Assembly: GCF_013823385.1 (NCBI RefSeq)
Contig: NZ_PNMA01000001.1
Location: 224,135 to 288,134 of the forward strand
Origin: Hyphomonas sp.
GTDB taxonomy: Bacteria > Pseudomonadota > Alphaproteobacteria > Caulobacterales > Hyphomonadaceae
Direction of reading: 5' to 3'
DNA: 64,000 bases
Position numbers and translations under genes: made by a program. Positions 1 through 10,445 of this stretch are shown here, piece by piece. The notes under the pieces were generated by a model. The model saw only the letters and a list, made by a program, of their open reading frames with translations. It was not told the origin of the DNA and ran no database searches. The stretch's first letter is position 1. Every line of letters begins with the position of its first letter.

Positions 1-381
1 CGGAGTCACTTCGGGGCGGGCGGGGCCGTGCAGCCAAAGCAGGTCAATGCGGGGCCGCCCGAGACGCTGAAGCGAAGCTTCAATGGAGGCGCGCAGGCCC
101 GGGACGGAGAAATCGCGCGCGCGTTTCTTCAGGCCGCTGGAAAGGAGGCCGGCCTTGGACATGACAAAGGCGTCAGCATTTCGCGCCAGCGCCCGGCCGA
201 GCCGGATTTCACCCAGACCGCCGCCATAGGACGGGCCGGTATCGAAGATGGCGCCGCCGCCTTCCAGCATCTGGTAAATGAGCGCTTCGCACGCCCGGTC
301 AGACACCAGGGGCGTGGCAAGCGGGCCGCTGACGCCGAAGCCGAAAGCAGGAAGACGGGACAGCCGATCTGCCAGGGTCAT
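1..381 (-). CDS. Aldo/keto reductase, N-terminal 127 residues (cut by window edge)
   Basis: Probable NAD(P)H-dependent oxidoreductase of the aldo/keto reductase family; substrate not predictable. The visible N-terminal part has the expected barrel start (GFGVSGPLATP at 14-24), then DTGPSYGGG with the tetrad residues Asp47 and Tyr52, Lys76 in VMSKAG, and His118 in LLWLHGP. All four catalytic positions are thus present. The ATG start lies 15 bases after the purL stop on the same strand, so it is probably co-transcribed with purL as the distal gene. The C-terminal part with the cofactor site lies outside the window. The family is clear; the sub-family is not. Confidence 0.85.
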   Translation of the reverse strand, partial: MTLADRLSRLPAFGFGVSGPLATPLVSDRACEALIYQMLEGGGAIFDTGPSYGGGLGEIRLGRALARNADAFVMSKAGLLSSGLKKRARDFSVPGLRASIEASLQRLGRPRIDLLWLHGPARPEVTP

Positions 382-395
382 CCGGCGGCGCCTGT

Positions 396-2657
<2,262 letters not shown>

Positions 2658-2789
2658 CGGTTTGGCCCGTGAGGTAAGATCTGGCGCAGCGCTATTCGGG
2701 TTTGCGGCTGGGTTCAACCCGCGCGCTTTAACCCGCGGCGGGGCGCTCGGCCAGTCTTGTTGTGTCATCGGCGCGGGGCAGGGTGGACA

Positions 2790-2813
2790 AAACGTGACGC
2801 ATGCGTCACGTTT
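2790..2813. promoter_or_regulatory. 24-bp perfect palindrome, probable operator
   Basis: Each half reads AAACGTGACGCA toward a centre between 2801 and 2802, with every one of the 12 base pairs matching. It lies in the intergenic region between purL (minus) and the Rieske oxygenase (plus), ending 13 bases before the latter's ATG. Symmetry of this length is typical of binding sites for dimeric regulators such as TetR or MarR types. The core TGACGC-AT-GCGTCA recurs as TGACGC-TA-GCGTCA before the ferredoxin reductase gene at 58722-58735. That the site controls the oxygenase rather than purL is an inference from distance. Confidence 0.7.
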
Positions 2814-2826
2814 GGGGTGGGAGGAA

Positions 2827-3963
2827 ATGAAATTGACCGATATTCTGCCAGAACTGACCGCTGAAATGCGTGCGCGGGTCCGGGCGCCGTTGGCGCAGGC
2901 GTGGACCTTGCCGCCGGCGGCGTACACTTCGGCGGAGATTTATGCCCGCGAGGAGGCGCGGATTTTCCGGCGGGGCTGGTGGCCGCTGGCGCGGCTCGAT
3001 CAGGTGGGCCAGCCGGGGGATTTCCTCTCTCTTGATCTGGCCGGGCAGCCGGTGATGGTGGTGCACGGGCATGACGGAAAGGTGCGGGTTTTGTCACGCG
3101 TCTGTCGCCACCGCGCGGCGCTGGTGGCCGAAGGGGCAGGGAACCGGAAACTCTTCACCTGCCCCTATCACTCCTGGAGTTATGATACGGGCGGGGCGCT
3201 GGTGCGGGCCCCCTTGATGGAGGGCGCGGAGGGATTTGACCCGGCCGCCTGCAACCTGCCTGAAATCCGCAGCGAGGTTTGGGAAGGGTTCATTCTGGCA
3301 AACCTTGACGCCGAAGCGCGCTCCTTTGCGCCGCAGGTGGAGACCTACACGCGCTATTTCGAGAATTTCCGCCTGTCTGACCTGATCGTGGCGCGGACGC
3401 TGGAGTTCGAGCATGGCTGGAACTGGAAGGTGCTGGTGGAGAATTTCATGGAGGCCTACCACCATATCGGGGTGCATCCGGAAACGTTTGAGCCGGCCTT
3501 CCACGCCCGCGATTCCCGTGTGCCGGAGAGCGACGGCCCCTGGTCTATCCTGCATATGCCGTCAGCCCATCCCGATGAGCCCTCCATTCTGCCGCCGCCG
3601 CCGGGGCTGGAGGATTGGCAGGCGAAGGATCTGTTCGCCTCGGTTGTGTTTCCGCATTTCCTGCTCGGCATCCAGGGGGCATCGGTGCTCTGGTATCAGC
3701 TCTTTCCCAAGGGCCCGGACAGGCTGAGCCTCAAGATCCATATCTGCCTGCCCTTCTGGCTGAAGGAGGCAGAAGGGTTTGAAGACATCGTCGAGGGCAC
3801 GGCGCAGTTTGCCACCGCCATCCATATGGAAGACATCGCCGCCAATGACAGCGTGTGGGCCGGGCTGACCGCGCCGATGACAGGGCAGGGGCGGCTTTCC
3901 CCGCTGGAGAAATCCATCTGGCAGATGAACCAGTGGTGGCTGGATCAGATGACGGGAGTGTAA
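2827..3963 (+). CDS. Rieske-type aromatic-ring-hydroxylating/demethylating oxygenase, alpha subunit
   Basis: Terminal oxygenase of a Rieske non-heme iron system (378 residues); substrate not predictable. The Rieske [2Fe-2S] motif is complete: Cys93-x-His95 (VCRHRA) and Cys111-x2-His114 (CPYHSW). The mononuclear iron motif follows at 204-216 ([13 protein letters not shown]), giving the E-x-Y-H-x4-H pattern seen in choline/glycine-betaine and O-demethylase type enzymes. No ferredoxin or reductase gene is adjacent. A [2Fe-2S] ferredoxin and a ferredoxin reductase at 57-58.7 kb share a related promoter palindrome and are candidate donors. The ATG has a GAGG ribosome site just upstream. The D-amino-acid-oxidase-like gene follows after 68 bases on the same strand. 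Confidence 0.9.
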   Translation: MKLTDILPELTAEMRARVRAPLAQAWTLPPAAYTSAEIYAREEARIFRRGWWPLARLDQVGQPGDFLSLDLAGQPVMVVHGHDGKVRVLSRVCRHRAALVAEGAGNRKLFTCPYHSWSYDTGGALVRAPLMEGAEGFDPAACNLPEIRSEVWEGFILANLDAEARSFAPQVETYTRYFENFRLSDLIVARTLEFEHGWNWKVLVENFMEAYHHIGVHPETFEPAFHARDSRVPESDGPWSILHMPSAHPDEPSILPPPPGLEDWQAKDLFASVVFPHFLLGIQGASVLWYQLFPKGPDRLSLKIHICLPFWLKEAEGFEDIVEGTAQFATAIHMEDIAANDSVWAGLTAPMTGQGRLSPLEKSIWQMNQWWLDQMTGV

Positions 3964-4031
3964 TTCTCCGGCGGCTTGGCGAAGGGCCCGGCGCGCCGCT
4001 AGAGAGGGCAGGCAAAAAACGGAGTGCCCCG

Positions 4032-5165
4032 ATGCCAGAACTTGCCCGCAGAACTGTTCTTCTTGGCCTGGGGGCGACGGCGCTGGCCGCCTGTGTCAGC
4101 CCGCCCGCAGCGATGCCGCTTGCGCCCGTGGAGCGGACCTTCCCGAAAGTATTGTCGCAGCGGGACCGGATTACCCGGACGGTTGTGGGCCTGCGGCCCT
4201 TCCGGCCTCAGGGGTTCCGGCTGGAGGCCGAGCGCTTCGGCGAGAAGACCGTGATCCATAATTACGGCCATGGCGGCTGCGGCGTGACGCTCTCCTGGGG
4301 CACATGCCAGCGGGCCGCCGTGATGGCGGGGGAGGCCGGGCGGCTGGATGTGGCGATCCTGGGCGGCGGGGTGATGGGGCTGACGAGCGCGCTGATCCTG
4401 GCGCGGCGGGGCCACGCCGTGACGGTGTATGCGGAGCTTATGCACCCGAACACGACCTCCAATATTGCCGGCGCGCTGTGGCTGCCCTCCAGCCTCTATG
4501 ACCGGGATGTGGCGAGCGAGGAATTCCTGCGGCTCAACTGGCAGGTGACGCGCGAGGCGCATCGGGGATTTCTGCCCTATGTGAACCGGCCGGGCTATGG
4601 TGTCAGCTGGGTGCAGCATTCGGAAGTGTCAAACCGGGTGCGCGATCCGCGCTGGGCGCTGCCGGGCGGGGATGATCTGTATCCTGATCTTGACGTGCGC
4701 ACAGCCGAGACGCGGTTCGGCTTTCCCTATGAGGAACGCTATCATGCGATGATGATCGACCCGGATTATTATCTCGACATGCTGATGAAGGATGCCCAGC
4801 TTGCTGGGGCCAAGTTCATTGCGCGGCGGTTTGAGGCGCTGGAAGAAGTGCTCGCCCTGCCGCAGCCCGTGATCGTGAACTGCACGGGGCTGGGGGCTGC
4901 GAAACTGTTTGGCGATGAAACGCTGATGCCGATCCGCGGGCAGCTGTCGCATCTGCTGCCGCAGCCGGAGATCGATTATTCCTATACCGCGCCGGGCAAT
5001 GGCGGCGCGCTTTACATGTTCCCGCGCAAGACCGGCCTCGTCCTCGGCGGCAGTCATGGGCGCGGGGATTTCTCGATGGATGTGAGCGAGGAAGAACTGA
5101 CACGCATGATCGATGGCCACGCCGCGCTGGCCGAGCGGGCGGCGTTTTCTACATTCTCTGCTTGA
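4032..5165 (+). CDS. Exported D-amino-acid-oxidase-like FAD lipoprotein with permuted motif order
   Basis: FAD-dependent amine oxidase, most like D-amino acid oxidase (DAO), 377 residues. The N-terminus has a Tat-like ARRTVLLGLGATALAAC signal with a lipobox at Cys21, predicting export as a folded flavoprotein. Oddly, the DAO C-terminal signature comes first: GLRPFRPQGFRLE at 53-65 and IHNYGHGGCGVTLSWG at 75-90. Only then comes the FAD-binding ILGGGVMGL at 109-117. The middle DAO motif NCTGLGAAKLFGDETLMPIRGQ follows, and the protein ends just after VLGGSHGRGD, where the signature would normally start. This is what a circular permutation would look like. The ATG has GGAG upstream. It may be co-transcribed with the Rieske gene. 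Substrate unknown. Confidence 0.85.
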   Translation: MPELARRTVLLGLGATALAACVSPPAAMPLAPVERTFPKVLSQRDRITRTVVGLRPFRPQGFRLEAERFGEKTVIHNYGHGGCGVTLSWGTCQRAAVMAGEAGRLDVAILGGGVMGLTSALILARRGHAVTVYAELMHPNTTSNIAGALWLPSSLYDRDVASEEFLRLNWQVTREAHRGFLPYVNRPGYGVSWVQHSEVSNRVRDPRWALPGGDDLYPDLDVRTAETRFGFPYEERYHAMMIDPDYYLDMLMKDAQLAGAKFIARRFEALEEVLALPQPVIVNCTGLGAAKLFGDETLMPIRGQLSHLLPQPEIDYSYTAPGNGGALYMFPRKTGLVLGGSHGRGDFSMDVSEEELTRMIDGHAALAERAAFSTFSA

Positions 5166-5168
5166 GTC

Positions 5169-6011
5169 TCATGTCGATAAACGGGCATCGCCTAGAAATG
5201 GATCGTCCCTGAACTGAGGGTCAAAGGCTCCGCCGCGCCGCTCAATCCGGCCTGTGTTACACAGTTCATTTACCCGCCAAAGCAGCCATGTATAGTCTAG
5301 GTCTCGGAAGCCGTCGATGCCAAAGGCACCAGGAATGCTCGCCATGATTCGTCTTAAGGGTGCCCATTCAGGGGAAAAGCTAGTCAGGATTCGTGCATCC
5401 GCTGTTTCAATAGTCGCTTCGCAAAGAATGTCGCCTGACAATAAGCGAAGCACTTTTGGCTGACTCGCAAAACTTGCGTAACTCTCGTTCAGCGAGAGTT
5501 TGAGGGACGTTCGTAGTCTTTGTGCTTGTGGAATCCGTAACAGCAGGTTTTCAGGAGAGAGTTCGCCAGGCGATGTAACGGCAGTTTGTCCTTCTCTTGG
5601 ATGGCCAACATCTACGAGAAATATTGGCCGGGTTTCTCCTATCCGTCTGTGAAGTGATAGAAGCAGGGAGCGATCCTGTGCACTTAGGCTGCTGAACCAA
5701 TAGAGAATAGGGCCATTCCACGCGTCAATCTGTGCCCAGAATGATTGCCAGAAGCCGATGAGTGCCTCCGGTCCCTCTTCCGAGTAGCCCATATAAATAT
5801 GAAGATCTAAGCCAACATCGATGAACCAATCGAAGCGTTCTCGCGGCTGGCCGAGAAGAGCAATCGGACCGACATTTTCCATCATCCCAGACCACAGCAC
5901 CGGCGGGCGGGCAGCGTGAATTTTTTCCAGGAACATCCATTTGATGGCACCAGCTGCGGAGTCTGTGGTGCAGACGTGCAGGTATTCGTTGAGTTTGGGT
6001 GTTTCGTCCAT
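5169..6011 (-). CDS. DUF1835/DUF3658-type protein of unknown function
   Basis: Predicted soluble protein of 280 residues. The N-terminus (LHVCTTDSAAGAIKWM) resembles the start of DUF1835 proteins. The C-terminus (YTWLLWRVNELCNTGRIERRG) resembles the DUF3658 tail, where a short helix and an 'xGxIE' turn end the fold. No catalytic residues can be assigned. The gene and its upstream region are visibly richer in A and T than all neighbours and use codons rare elsewhere in the window, suggesting recent acquisition. It converges on the DAO-like gene, only 3 bases apart. No clear ribosome site precedes the ATG. Assignment to these families rests on recollection of their pattern. Confidence 0.7.
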   Translation of the reverse strand: MDETPKLNEYLHVCTTDSAAGAIKWMFLEKIHAARPPVLWSGMMENVGPIALLGQPRERFDWFIDVGLDLHIYMGYSEEGPEALIGFWQSFWAQIDAWNGPILYWFSSLSAQDRSLLLSLHRRIGETRPIFLVDVGHPREGQTAVTSPGELSPENLLLRIPQAQRLRTSLKLSLNESYASFASQPKVLRLLSGDILCEATIETADARILTSFSPEWAPLRRIMASIPGAFGIDGFRDLDYTWLLWRVNELCNTGRIERRGGAFDPQFRDDPFLGDARLST

Positions 6012-6039
6012 TTGGGTTCGATCAGAAGAGGATTAAAAC

Positions 6040-6053
6040 TCAACTTTAGTTGA
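6040..6053. promoter_or_regulatory. Inverted repeat upstream of the DUF1835-type gene
   Basis: TCAACT and AGTTGA flank a 2-base TT centre. It sits 29 bases before the minus-strand ATG of the DUF1835-type gene in an AT-rich stretch. It could be an operator or a chance symmetry; nothing else supports a role. Confidence 0.3.
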
Positions 6054-6174
6054 ACATTGATGGCGTGAAAGCAATGCCAAACTAGGCCATTTCTGGGCAA
6101 TTCTGGGGCGCGCGAAACCTGCGGCTTTCTGATGCGTTGGCACTAACAAGTGACGCACCAGAGGAGTCCAGATC

Positions 6175-6816
6175 ATGCGGAACCCATTGATTGCCCTTAT
6201 TCCCGCCGCGCTGATTGCGGGCGCTGCCTACGCTCAGGCCGATCAGCAGACGGCTGATCCGCAGCCGGCTGAAGCGGCTCAGGCAGAGGCTGACGCACAG
6301 GCCGAGGAAGAAGAGGAAGCTCCGCCCCCGCCGGAAGCGGTGATTGTCGAAGCAGAGGGAAGCTGGGAACGCTCCACCACGGCCGGGCGCGATACGGTGA
6401 CCTACATGTCTACGGAGGGTGAAGAACTCTTCTCGGCAACATGCATGAGGGCCGACACCGAAACGGGCGACCGGATTCTGCAGATCAAGGCCGTGTCTGC
6501 CGAGGATACGGTGGGCGCCATCGACATGTTCACGTCTGCCGGCAATGCCCGCCTGCCTGCCACACCCGGAATTACGCCCAACACTGCGGAAGGTATGACT
6601 GACCCGCTGGATCGTCCGGCTTATGTGCTGGCGTCGGGCGCGGGCGAAATCAAGATTACCTCGGGCGAGCGCGGCATCGTTTTCGAGACAGACCCGATGC
6701 TGAAAAGCCTGATCCGCGGCTGTTACCCGGACTTTGCGGCGGGGGCGGCCGCTGCTCCGGCGGCGGAGGAAGAGGCAGGCGAAGCGCCGGCTGAAGAGGC
6801 TGAGCCCAACAGCTAA
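6175..6816 (+). CDS. Exported acidic hypothetical protein
   Basis: Unrecognised secreted protein of 213 residues. It opens with a classical Sec signal (MRNPLIALIPAALIAGAAYAQA, cleavage likely after AYA). A low-complexity Ala/Glu/Gln/Pro stretch follows (about 23-60). A globular central part has two cysteines (ATCMRADTE and RGCYPDF), which could pair in the periplasm. The tail is again Ala/Glu/Pro-rich (AAAPAAEEEAGEAPAEEA). The ATG has a GAGGAG ribosome site. It stands alone between an AT-rich gene and a convergent deaminase gene. Its function cannot be stated from sequence. Confidence 0.75.
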   Translation: MRNPLIALIPAALIAGAAYAQADQQTADPQPAEAAQAEADAQAEEEEEAPPPPEAVIVEAEGSWERSTTAGRDTVTYMSTEGEELFSATCMRADTETGDRILQIKAVSAEDTVGAIDMFTSAGNARLPATPGITPNTAEGMTDPLDRPAYVLASGAGEIKITSGERGIVFETDPMLKSLIRGCYPDFAAGAAAAPAAEEEAGEAPAEEAEPNS

Positions 6817-6837
6817 ATCATCGAGAACAAGAGAGTG

Positions 6838-6861
6838 CGGCCGTCTGGGATCAGGCGGCCG
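6838..6861. terminator. Possible hairpin terminator after the exported acidic protein
   Basis: CGGCCG repeats itself as an inverted pair around a 12-base loop and is followed on the plus strand by TTTCT. It lies 21 bases after the stop of the exported protein and overlaps the last codons of the convergent deaminase gene. The T-tract is short, so termination strength is uncertain. Confidence 0.4.
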
Positions 6862-7852
6862 TTTCTATTGCGGAAAGATGCCGCTGTTTGTCCGCCTCCG
6901 GAAGGAAGCTGGCGGTGAAGCTGTTGCGAGCAAGCTGGATGAGTTGCTGATCCGAGAGGCCAAGCGCGGCGGCGGTCTGCTCATAGTTGCGCCCGATATA
7001 GCCGCCGAAATAGGCGGGGTCATCGGAATTGACCGTGACCAGAAGGCCTGCTTCGAGCTGAGCTTTCACCGGGCTCTGCTTCAGATCGTCGATGACGCAG
7101 AGCGACAGGTTTGACAGCGGGCAATTGGTCAGCGGGATCTGCATTTCACGGATCATGCTGACGAGTTCCGGGTCTTCCATGCAGCGATTGCCATGGTCGA
7201 TCCGGTCAACGCCAATGTCGAGCAGGGCTTCGCGGATATAGGAGGGCGGGCCTTCTTCGCCGGCATGCATGCAGAGCTTGAAGCCCATTTCGCGGCAGCG
7301 CTGGTAGAGGCGTTCGAACTTCAACGGCGGGTGGCCCATCTCGGAGGAATCGAGGCCAACGCCGATGAATTTGTCGTGCCAGGGTTCGGACTCCACCAAG
7401 AGGTCAAAGCCGTCTTCTTCGGAGAGGTGACGCAGGAAGCTCATGATCAGGTAGGCGCTGATGCCGAGCTCCTGCTCGCCCTTTTTGATGGCGGCGAGGA
7501 TGCCGTCTGTCACCACGCCGAACGGCACGCCGCGCTCGGTATGGGCTTGGGGATCGTAGAACATCTCGACATGGCGGACATTGTCGGCCTTTGCCCGCTG
7601 AAGGTAGGCCCAGGTCAGGTCGAAGAAGTCCTCCTCGGTGCGCAGCACCTGCATGCCCTGATAATAGAGGTCGAGGAATTCCTGCAGGTTTGAGAAGTTG
7701 TAGGCAGCCTTTGCGTCCTCAAGTGTCTTGAACGGCAGGTCGATCTTGTTGCGCTCGGCCAGCGCCAGCATCAGCTCAGGCTCGAAGCTGCCTTCGATGT
7801 GGAGGTGAAGCTCTGCCTTGGGCAGGCGGCGGATAAGGTCTGTCTGGGTCAT
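6851..7852 (-). CDS. Adenine deaminase-type (adenosine deaminase family) purine deaminase
   Basis: Zinc amidohydrolase of 333 residues converting adenine (or adenosine) to hypoxanthine (or inosine). Metal motif HLHIEG at 16-21 and the later MHAGEEG, DHGNRC and VNSDDPAYFGGY segments are all present. I favour adenine over adenosine as substrate because AYNFSNLQEFLDLYY and EMFYDPQAHTERG resemble the fungal Aah1/Pseudomonas adenine deaminase group. The ATG is chosen for its strong GGAGG ribosome site; a GTG 12 codons upstream is possible but less likely. purQ lies 103 bases upstream on the same strand, so both may serve purine supply and salvage. Confidence 0.88.
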   Translation of the reverse strand: MTQTDLIRRLPKAELHLHIEGSFEPELMLALAERNKIDLPFKTLEDAKAAYNFSNLQEFLDLYYQGMQVLRTEEDFFDLTWAYLQRAKADNVRHVEMFYDPQAHTERGVPFGVVTDGILAAIKKGEQELGISAYLIMSFLRHLSEEDGFDLLVESEPWHDKFIGVGLDSSEMGHPPLKFERLYQRCREMGFKLCMHAGEEGPPSYIREALLDIGVDRIDHGNRCMEDPELVSMIREMQIPLTNCPLSNLSLCVIDDLKQSPVKAQLEAGLLVTVNSDDPAYFGGYIGRNYEQTAAALGLSDQQLIQLARNSFTASFLPEADKQRHLSAIETAA

Positions 7853-7955
7853 GTTTGCCTCCGGGGCAGCCTGAGAAGCAGATTCCACACGTCAGCCCGG
7901 TTCGGCAACCGGGCGGTGTGTATCAGCCAAGATGTCTTGCGATATTGGCCGGAAA

Positions 7956-8624
7956 TCAGGCCGCCGCCATCAGGCTCTTGAACAGGCCAATGCCGTCGCT
8001 GCCGCCTTCATGGTCGCCGATGGCGCGTTCGGGGTGGGGCATCATGCCGAGGATGCGGCCGTTTTCCGAGAGGATGCCGGCGATGTCGCGCGCGGCGCCG
8101 TTGGGGTTTTCGCCAGCGGCATAGCGGAAGGCGACGCGGCCTTCGCCTTCCAGGCGGTCGAGCGTCGCGGCATCAGCGAAGAAGTTGCCTTCGGCATGGG
8201 CGATCGGGATCATGACTTCGCTGCCACCGGTATAGGCGCTGGTGAAGGCGGTGTTGCTGCTCTCGACTTTCAGCTTCTGCGGGCGGCAGACGAAGTGGAG
8301 CGAGGCGTTGCGCACCAGCGCGCCGGGCAGGAGGCCGGTTTCGGTGAGGATCTGGAAGCCGTTGCAGACGCCGAGGATATATCCGCCGCGCTCGGCATGG
8401 GCTTTCAGCTGCGAGATGATGGGCGAGTTGCCCGCCATGGCGCCGCAGCGCAGGTAATCGCCGTAAGAAAAGCCGCCGGGCACCATTACAAGGTCTGTTC
8501 CGGCGGGGATTTCCCCGTCCTTGTGCCAGACCATGGCCGGGGCCTTGCCGGTCAGCTTGGCCAGCGCATCATGCGCGTCACGATCACAATTGGAGCCGGG
8601 GAAGACGATAACAGCGGATTTCAT
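7956..8624 (-). CDS. purQ: Phosphoribosylformylglycinamidine synthase, glutaminase subunit
   Basis: Class I glutamine amidotransferase that releases ammonia from glutamine for PurL in purine synthesis; 222 residues, the usual PurQ size. The N-terminal [12 protein letters not shown] is the PurQ hallmark. The nucleophile is Cys87 in LGVCNGFQ, and the His/Glu partners lie in MPHPERAIG near the C-terminus. Small-type PurL (2.7 kb) is its partner. The third component, PurS, is usually encoded just upstream of purQ; here the upstream neighbour is instead an unrelated small lipoprotein gene on the other strand. Confidence 0.96.
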   Translation of the reverse strand: MKSAVIVFPGSNCDRDAHDALAKLTGKAPAMVWHKDGEIPAGTDLVMVPGGFSYGDYLRCGAMAGNSPIISQLKAHAERGGYILGVCNGFQILTETGLLPGALVRNASLHFVCRPQKLKVESSNTAFTSAYTGGSEVMIPIAHAEGNFFADAATLDRLEGEGRVAFRYAAGENPNGAARDIAGILSENGRILGMMPHPERAIGDHEGGSDGIGLFKSLMAAA

Positions 8625-8785
8625 GGGCGCTCTTTAGCAAAGAGTCGGAGCGTTTGGAAACGGGAATGACGCGGGCCCGCGCAGTGAGGTAATTAAGCCA
8701 CATAAGGCGTTGAAAGGATTGGAAGAGGCTTGCCCGAATGCGGGCGGCGGGCCATCTTCAACTCACCACACACAGGAGAAATCAG

Positions 8786-8938
8786 ATGAAAAAAGTGATG
8801 ATGGCTCTGATCGCGGTTGTCGCCCTGCCGACGCTGGCAGCCTGCAACACCATTGAGGGCATGGGCAAAGACGTGAAGGCCGGTGGCCAGGCCGTTGAAG
8901 AGACTGCCAAGGAAGTCAAAGAAGAAATCACGAAGTAA
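8786..8938 (+). CDS. Entericidin-like small lipoprotein
   Basis: Fifty-residue predicted lipoprotein. MKKVMMALIAVVALPTLAAC is a signal peptide ending in a lipobox Cys20, followed by NTIEGMGKDVKAGGQAVEE, the entericidin A/B pattern. Entericidins are small membrane lipoproteins of the cell envelope; in enteric bacteria they act as an antidote/toxin pair, but only one gene is visible here. Its mature part is a short amphipathic helix rich in Lys and Glu. The ATG has a clear AGGAG site. It is monocistronic, with a hairpin after it. Confidence 0.85.
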   Translation: MKKVMMALIAVVALPTLAACNTIEGMGKDVKAGGQAVEETAKEVKEEITK

Positions 8939-8945
8939 GATTTCT

Positions 8946-8978
8946 GCAGGCGGCGGGGTCAGGTGCCTTGCCGCCTGC
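8946..8978. terminator. Hairpin between convergent genes
   Basis: GCAGGCGGC and GCCGCCTGC form a 9-bp stem around a 15-base loop. It fills the gap between the entericidin-like gene (plus) and the DUF486 gene (minus). No T-tract follows in either direction, so it may be a weak or factor-assisted terminator. Confidence 0.5.
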
Positions 8979-8979
8979 C

Positions 8980-9321
8980 TTACTTGCCCTGGAAGATGAA
9001 CCAGGCGCCGAGCGCGATCAGGCCGAACCCAATGGCGTGGTTCCAGCCGAGCGGCTCCTTAAGCACCCAGACCGAAAATCCGGCGAACACGATCAGGGTG
9101 ATCACCTCCTGGATCGTCTTGAGTTCGGCGGCTGAATAGACCGAATGGCCCCAGCGGTTGGCCGGTACGGCGAAGATGTATTCGATCAGGGCGATGCCCC
9201 AGCTGGCGAAGATGACCAGCACCAGCGGCGCGGCCTTGAATTTGAGGTGGCCATACCAGGCCATGGTCATGAAGAGGTTGGAGATCGACAGAAGGACGAT
9301 CGGCAGGACATGCGGCGGCAT
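8980..9321 (-). CDS. DUF486 (DMT-like) small membrane protein
   Basis: Inner-membrane protein of 113 residues with four hydrophobic segments at roughly 5-20, 32-50, 67-86 and 95-110. Its pattern (NLFMTMAWYGHLKFK near the start, IEYIFAVPANRWG, TIQEVITLIVFAGFSV) fits the DUF486 family, half-size relatives of drug/metabolite transporters that probably work as dimers. Substrate is unknown for the family. It is 26 bases downstream of the exonuclease III gene on the same strand and probably shares its transcript. Confidence 0.87.
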   Translation of the reverse strand: MPPHVLPIVLLSISNLFMTMAWYGHLKFKAAPLVLVIFASWGIALIEYIFAVPANRWGHSVYSAAELKTIQEVITLIVFAGFSVWVLKEPLGWNHAIGFGLIALGAWFIFQGK

Positions 9322-9347
9322 GAAGGGCTCCGGAAAGCGGGCGAGGG

Positions 9348-10124
9348 TCAGTCTTCAAAGGTGGCAATGACGGGCACGTGGTCCGATGGTTTGTCCATCG
9401 CGCGGGCTTTCCGGTAGATTTCGATGGCCGTCAGACGGTCAGTCATGCGCGGGCAGGCGAGGATGTGGTCGATGCGGATGCCGTGATCCTTCTGGAAGGC
9501 GCCGCCCTGATAGTCCCAGAAGGTATATTGGTGGGCGCGGCCATCGCAGGCCTCGAAGGCATCGGTGAGGCCAAGATGCTTCAGCTGGCGCCAAGCGGCG
9601 CGGGTTTCGGGCAGGCCGAGGGCATCGGTGTTCCAGACCGTATCGTCCCAGCAATCTTCCGGGGCGGGAATAGCGTTATAGTCCCCGCAGAGGACGAAAG
9701 GCTCCTCCGCCTTCAGGAGGCTGCGGGCATGATCTTCCAGCGCGGCGACCCATTCGAGCTTGTAGTCATATTTCTCGCCAGGCGCCGGATTGCCATTGGG
9801 CAGGTAGAGCCCGCCGACGCGCACGGGCCGGTCTGCCAGCACCGTGGCCTCGATATAGCGGGCCTGGTCGTCCTTCAGGGTGGACATCTCGCGGGTGACA
9901 TCCTGCAGGGGGAATTTCGAGAGGATGGCCACGCCATTATAGCTTTTCTGGCCGTGAACAGCGCAGTTCCAGCCCATTTCCTCGATTTCGAGATAGGGGA
10001 AGGCGTCGGTCTCGCACTTCAGTTCCTGCAGGCAGACCACGTCTGCACTGATATCGGTCAGCACCTGCAGAACAGTCGGCAGGCGGGCCTTCATCGAATT
10101 GACATTCCAGGTCGCTATACGCAT
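9348..10124 (-). CDS. xth: Exodeoxyribonuclease III
   Basis: Mg-dependent AP endonuclease and 3'-5' exonuclease for base-excision repair; 258 residues. Family motifs in order: [15 protein letters not shown] (Asn8), [13 protein letters not shown] (catalytic Glu), [23 protein letters not shown] (Asp/Asn), [35 protein letters not shown] and the terminal SDHVPV (catalytic Asp-His). The open frame starts 10 codons earlier, but the ATG before RIATWN is the conserved start. It diverges from tatA, with about 80 bases between the two starts. Confidence 0.96.
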   Translation of the reverse strand: MRIATWNVNSMKARLPTVLQVLTDISADVVCLQELKCETDAFPYLEIEEMGWNCAVHGQKSYNGVAILSKFPLQDVTREMSTLKDDQARYIEATVLADRPVRVGGLYLPNGNPAPGEKYDYKLEWVAALEDHARSLLKAEEPFVLCGDYNAIPAPEDCWDDTVWNTDALGLPETRAAWRQLKHLGLTDAFEACDGRAHQYTFWDYQGGAFQKDHGIRIDHILACPRMTDRLTAIEIYRKARAMDKPSDHVPVIATFED

Positions 10125-10207
10125 GCGGTAACCTCTTAAGCAGCTTCGCGCCATTGTTCCAGCAGCGGCGGGGCTCTATACTCGCACAAACCTCAGGAGT
10201 CGCGTTC

Positions 10208-10420
10208 ATGGCGCCAAGCTGGATTCAAATTCTGATCGTGGTCGTCATCGCCCTGCTGCTGTTCGGCGGCCGGGGACGCATTTCTTCCATCATGGGCGAC
10301 ATGGCTAAAGGTATCGGTGCCTTCCGCAAGGGCCTCAAGGAAGAAGAGACCAAGCCGGTGACAAAGGACGAGATGGTCGACATCACGCCCAAGAAGGACG
10401 AAACGAAGACGTCGTCCTGA
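10208..10420 (+). CDS. tatA: Sec-independent protein translocase subunit TatA
   Basis: Pore-forming component of the twin-arginine export system; 70 residues. One N-terminal membrane helix ([17 protein letters not shown], 5-21) is followed by an amphipathic helix ([20 protein letters not shown]) and a charged, lysine-rich tail, the typical TatA plan. The conserved FG turn is present at residues 19-20. It is first in tatA-tatB-tatC. The ATG is preceded by AGGAG. A client may be the Tat-signal flavoprotein at 4.0 kb in this window. Confidence 0.93.
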   Translation: MAPSWIQILIVVVIALLLFGGRGRISSIMGDMAKGIGAFRKGLKEEETKPVTKDEMVDITPKKDETKTSS

Positions 10421-10445
10421 TGACGCAAGCGGAGGGCGCATAGCC

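Noticed and set aside
6150..6157. GTGACGCA half-site before the exported acidic protein as a member of the palindrome regulon
   Set aside because: An isolated 8-base match is expected by chance in 64 kb; no symmetric partner.
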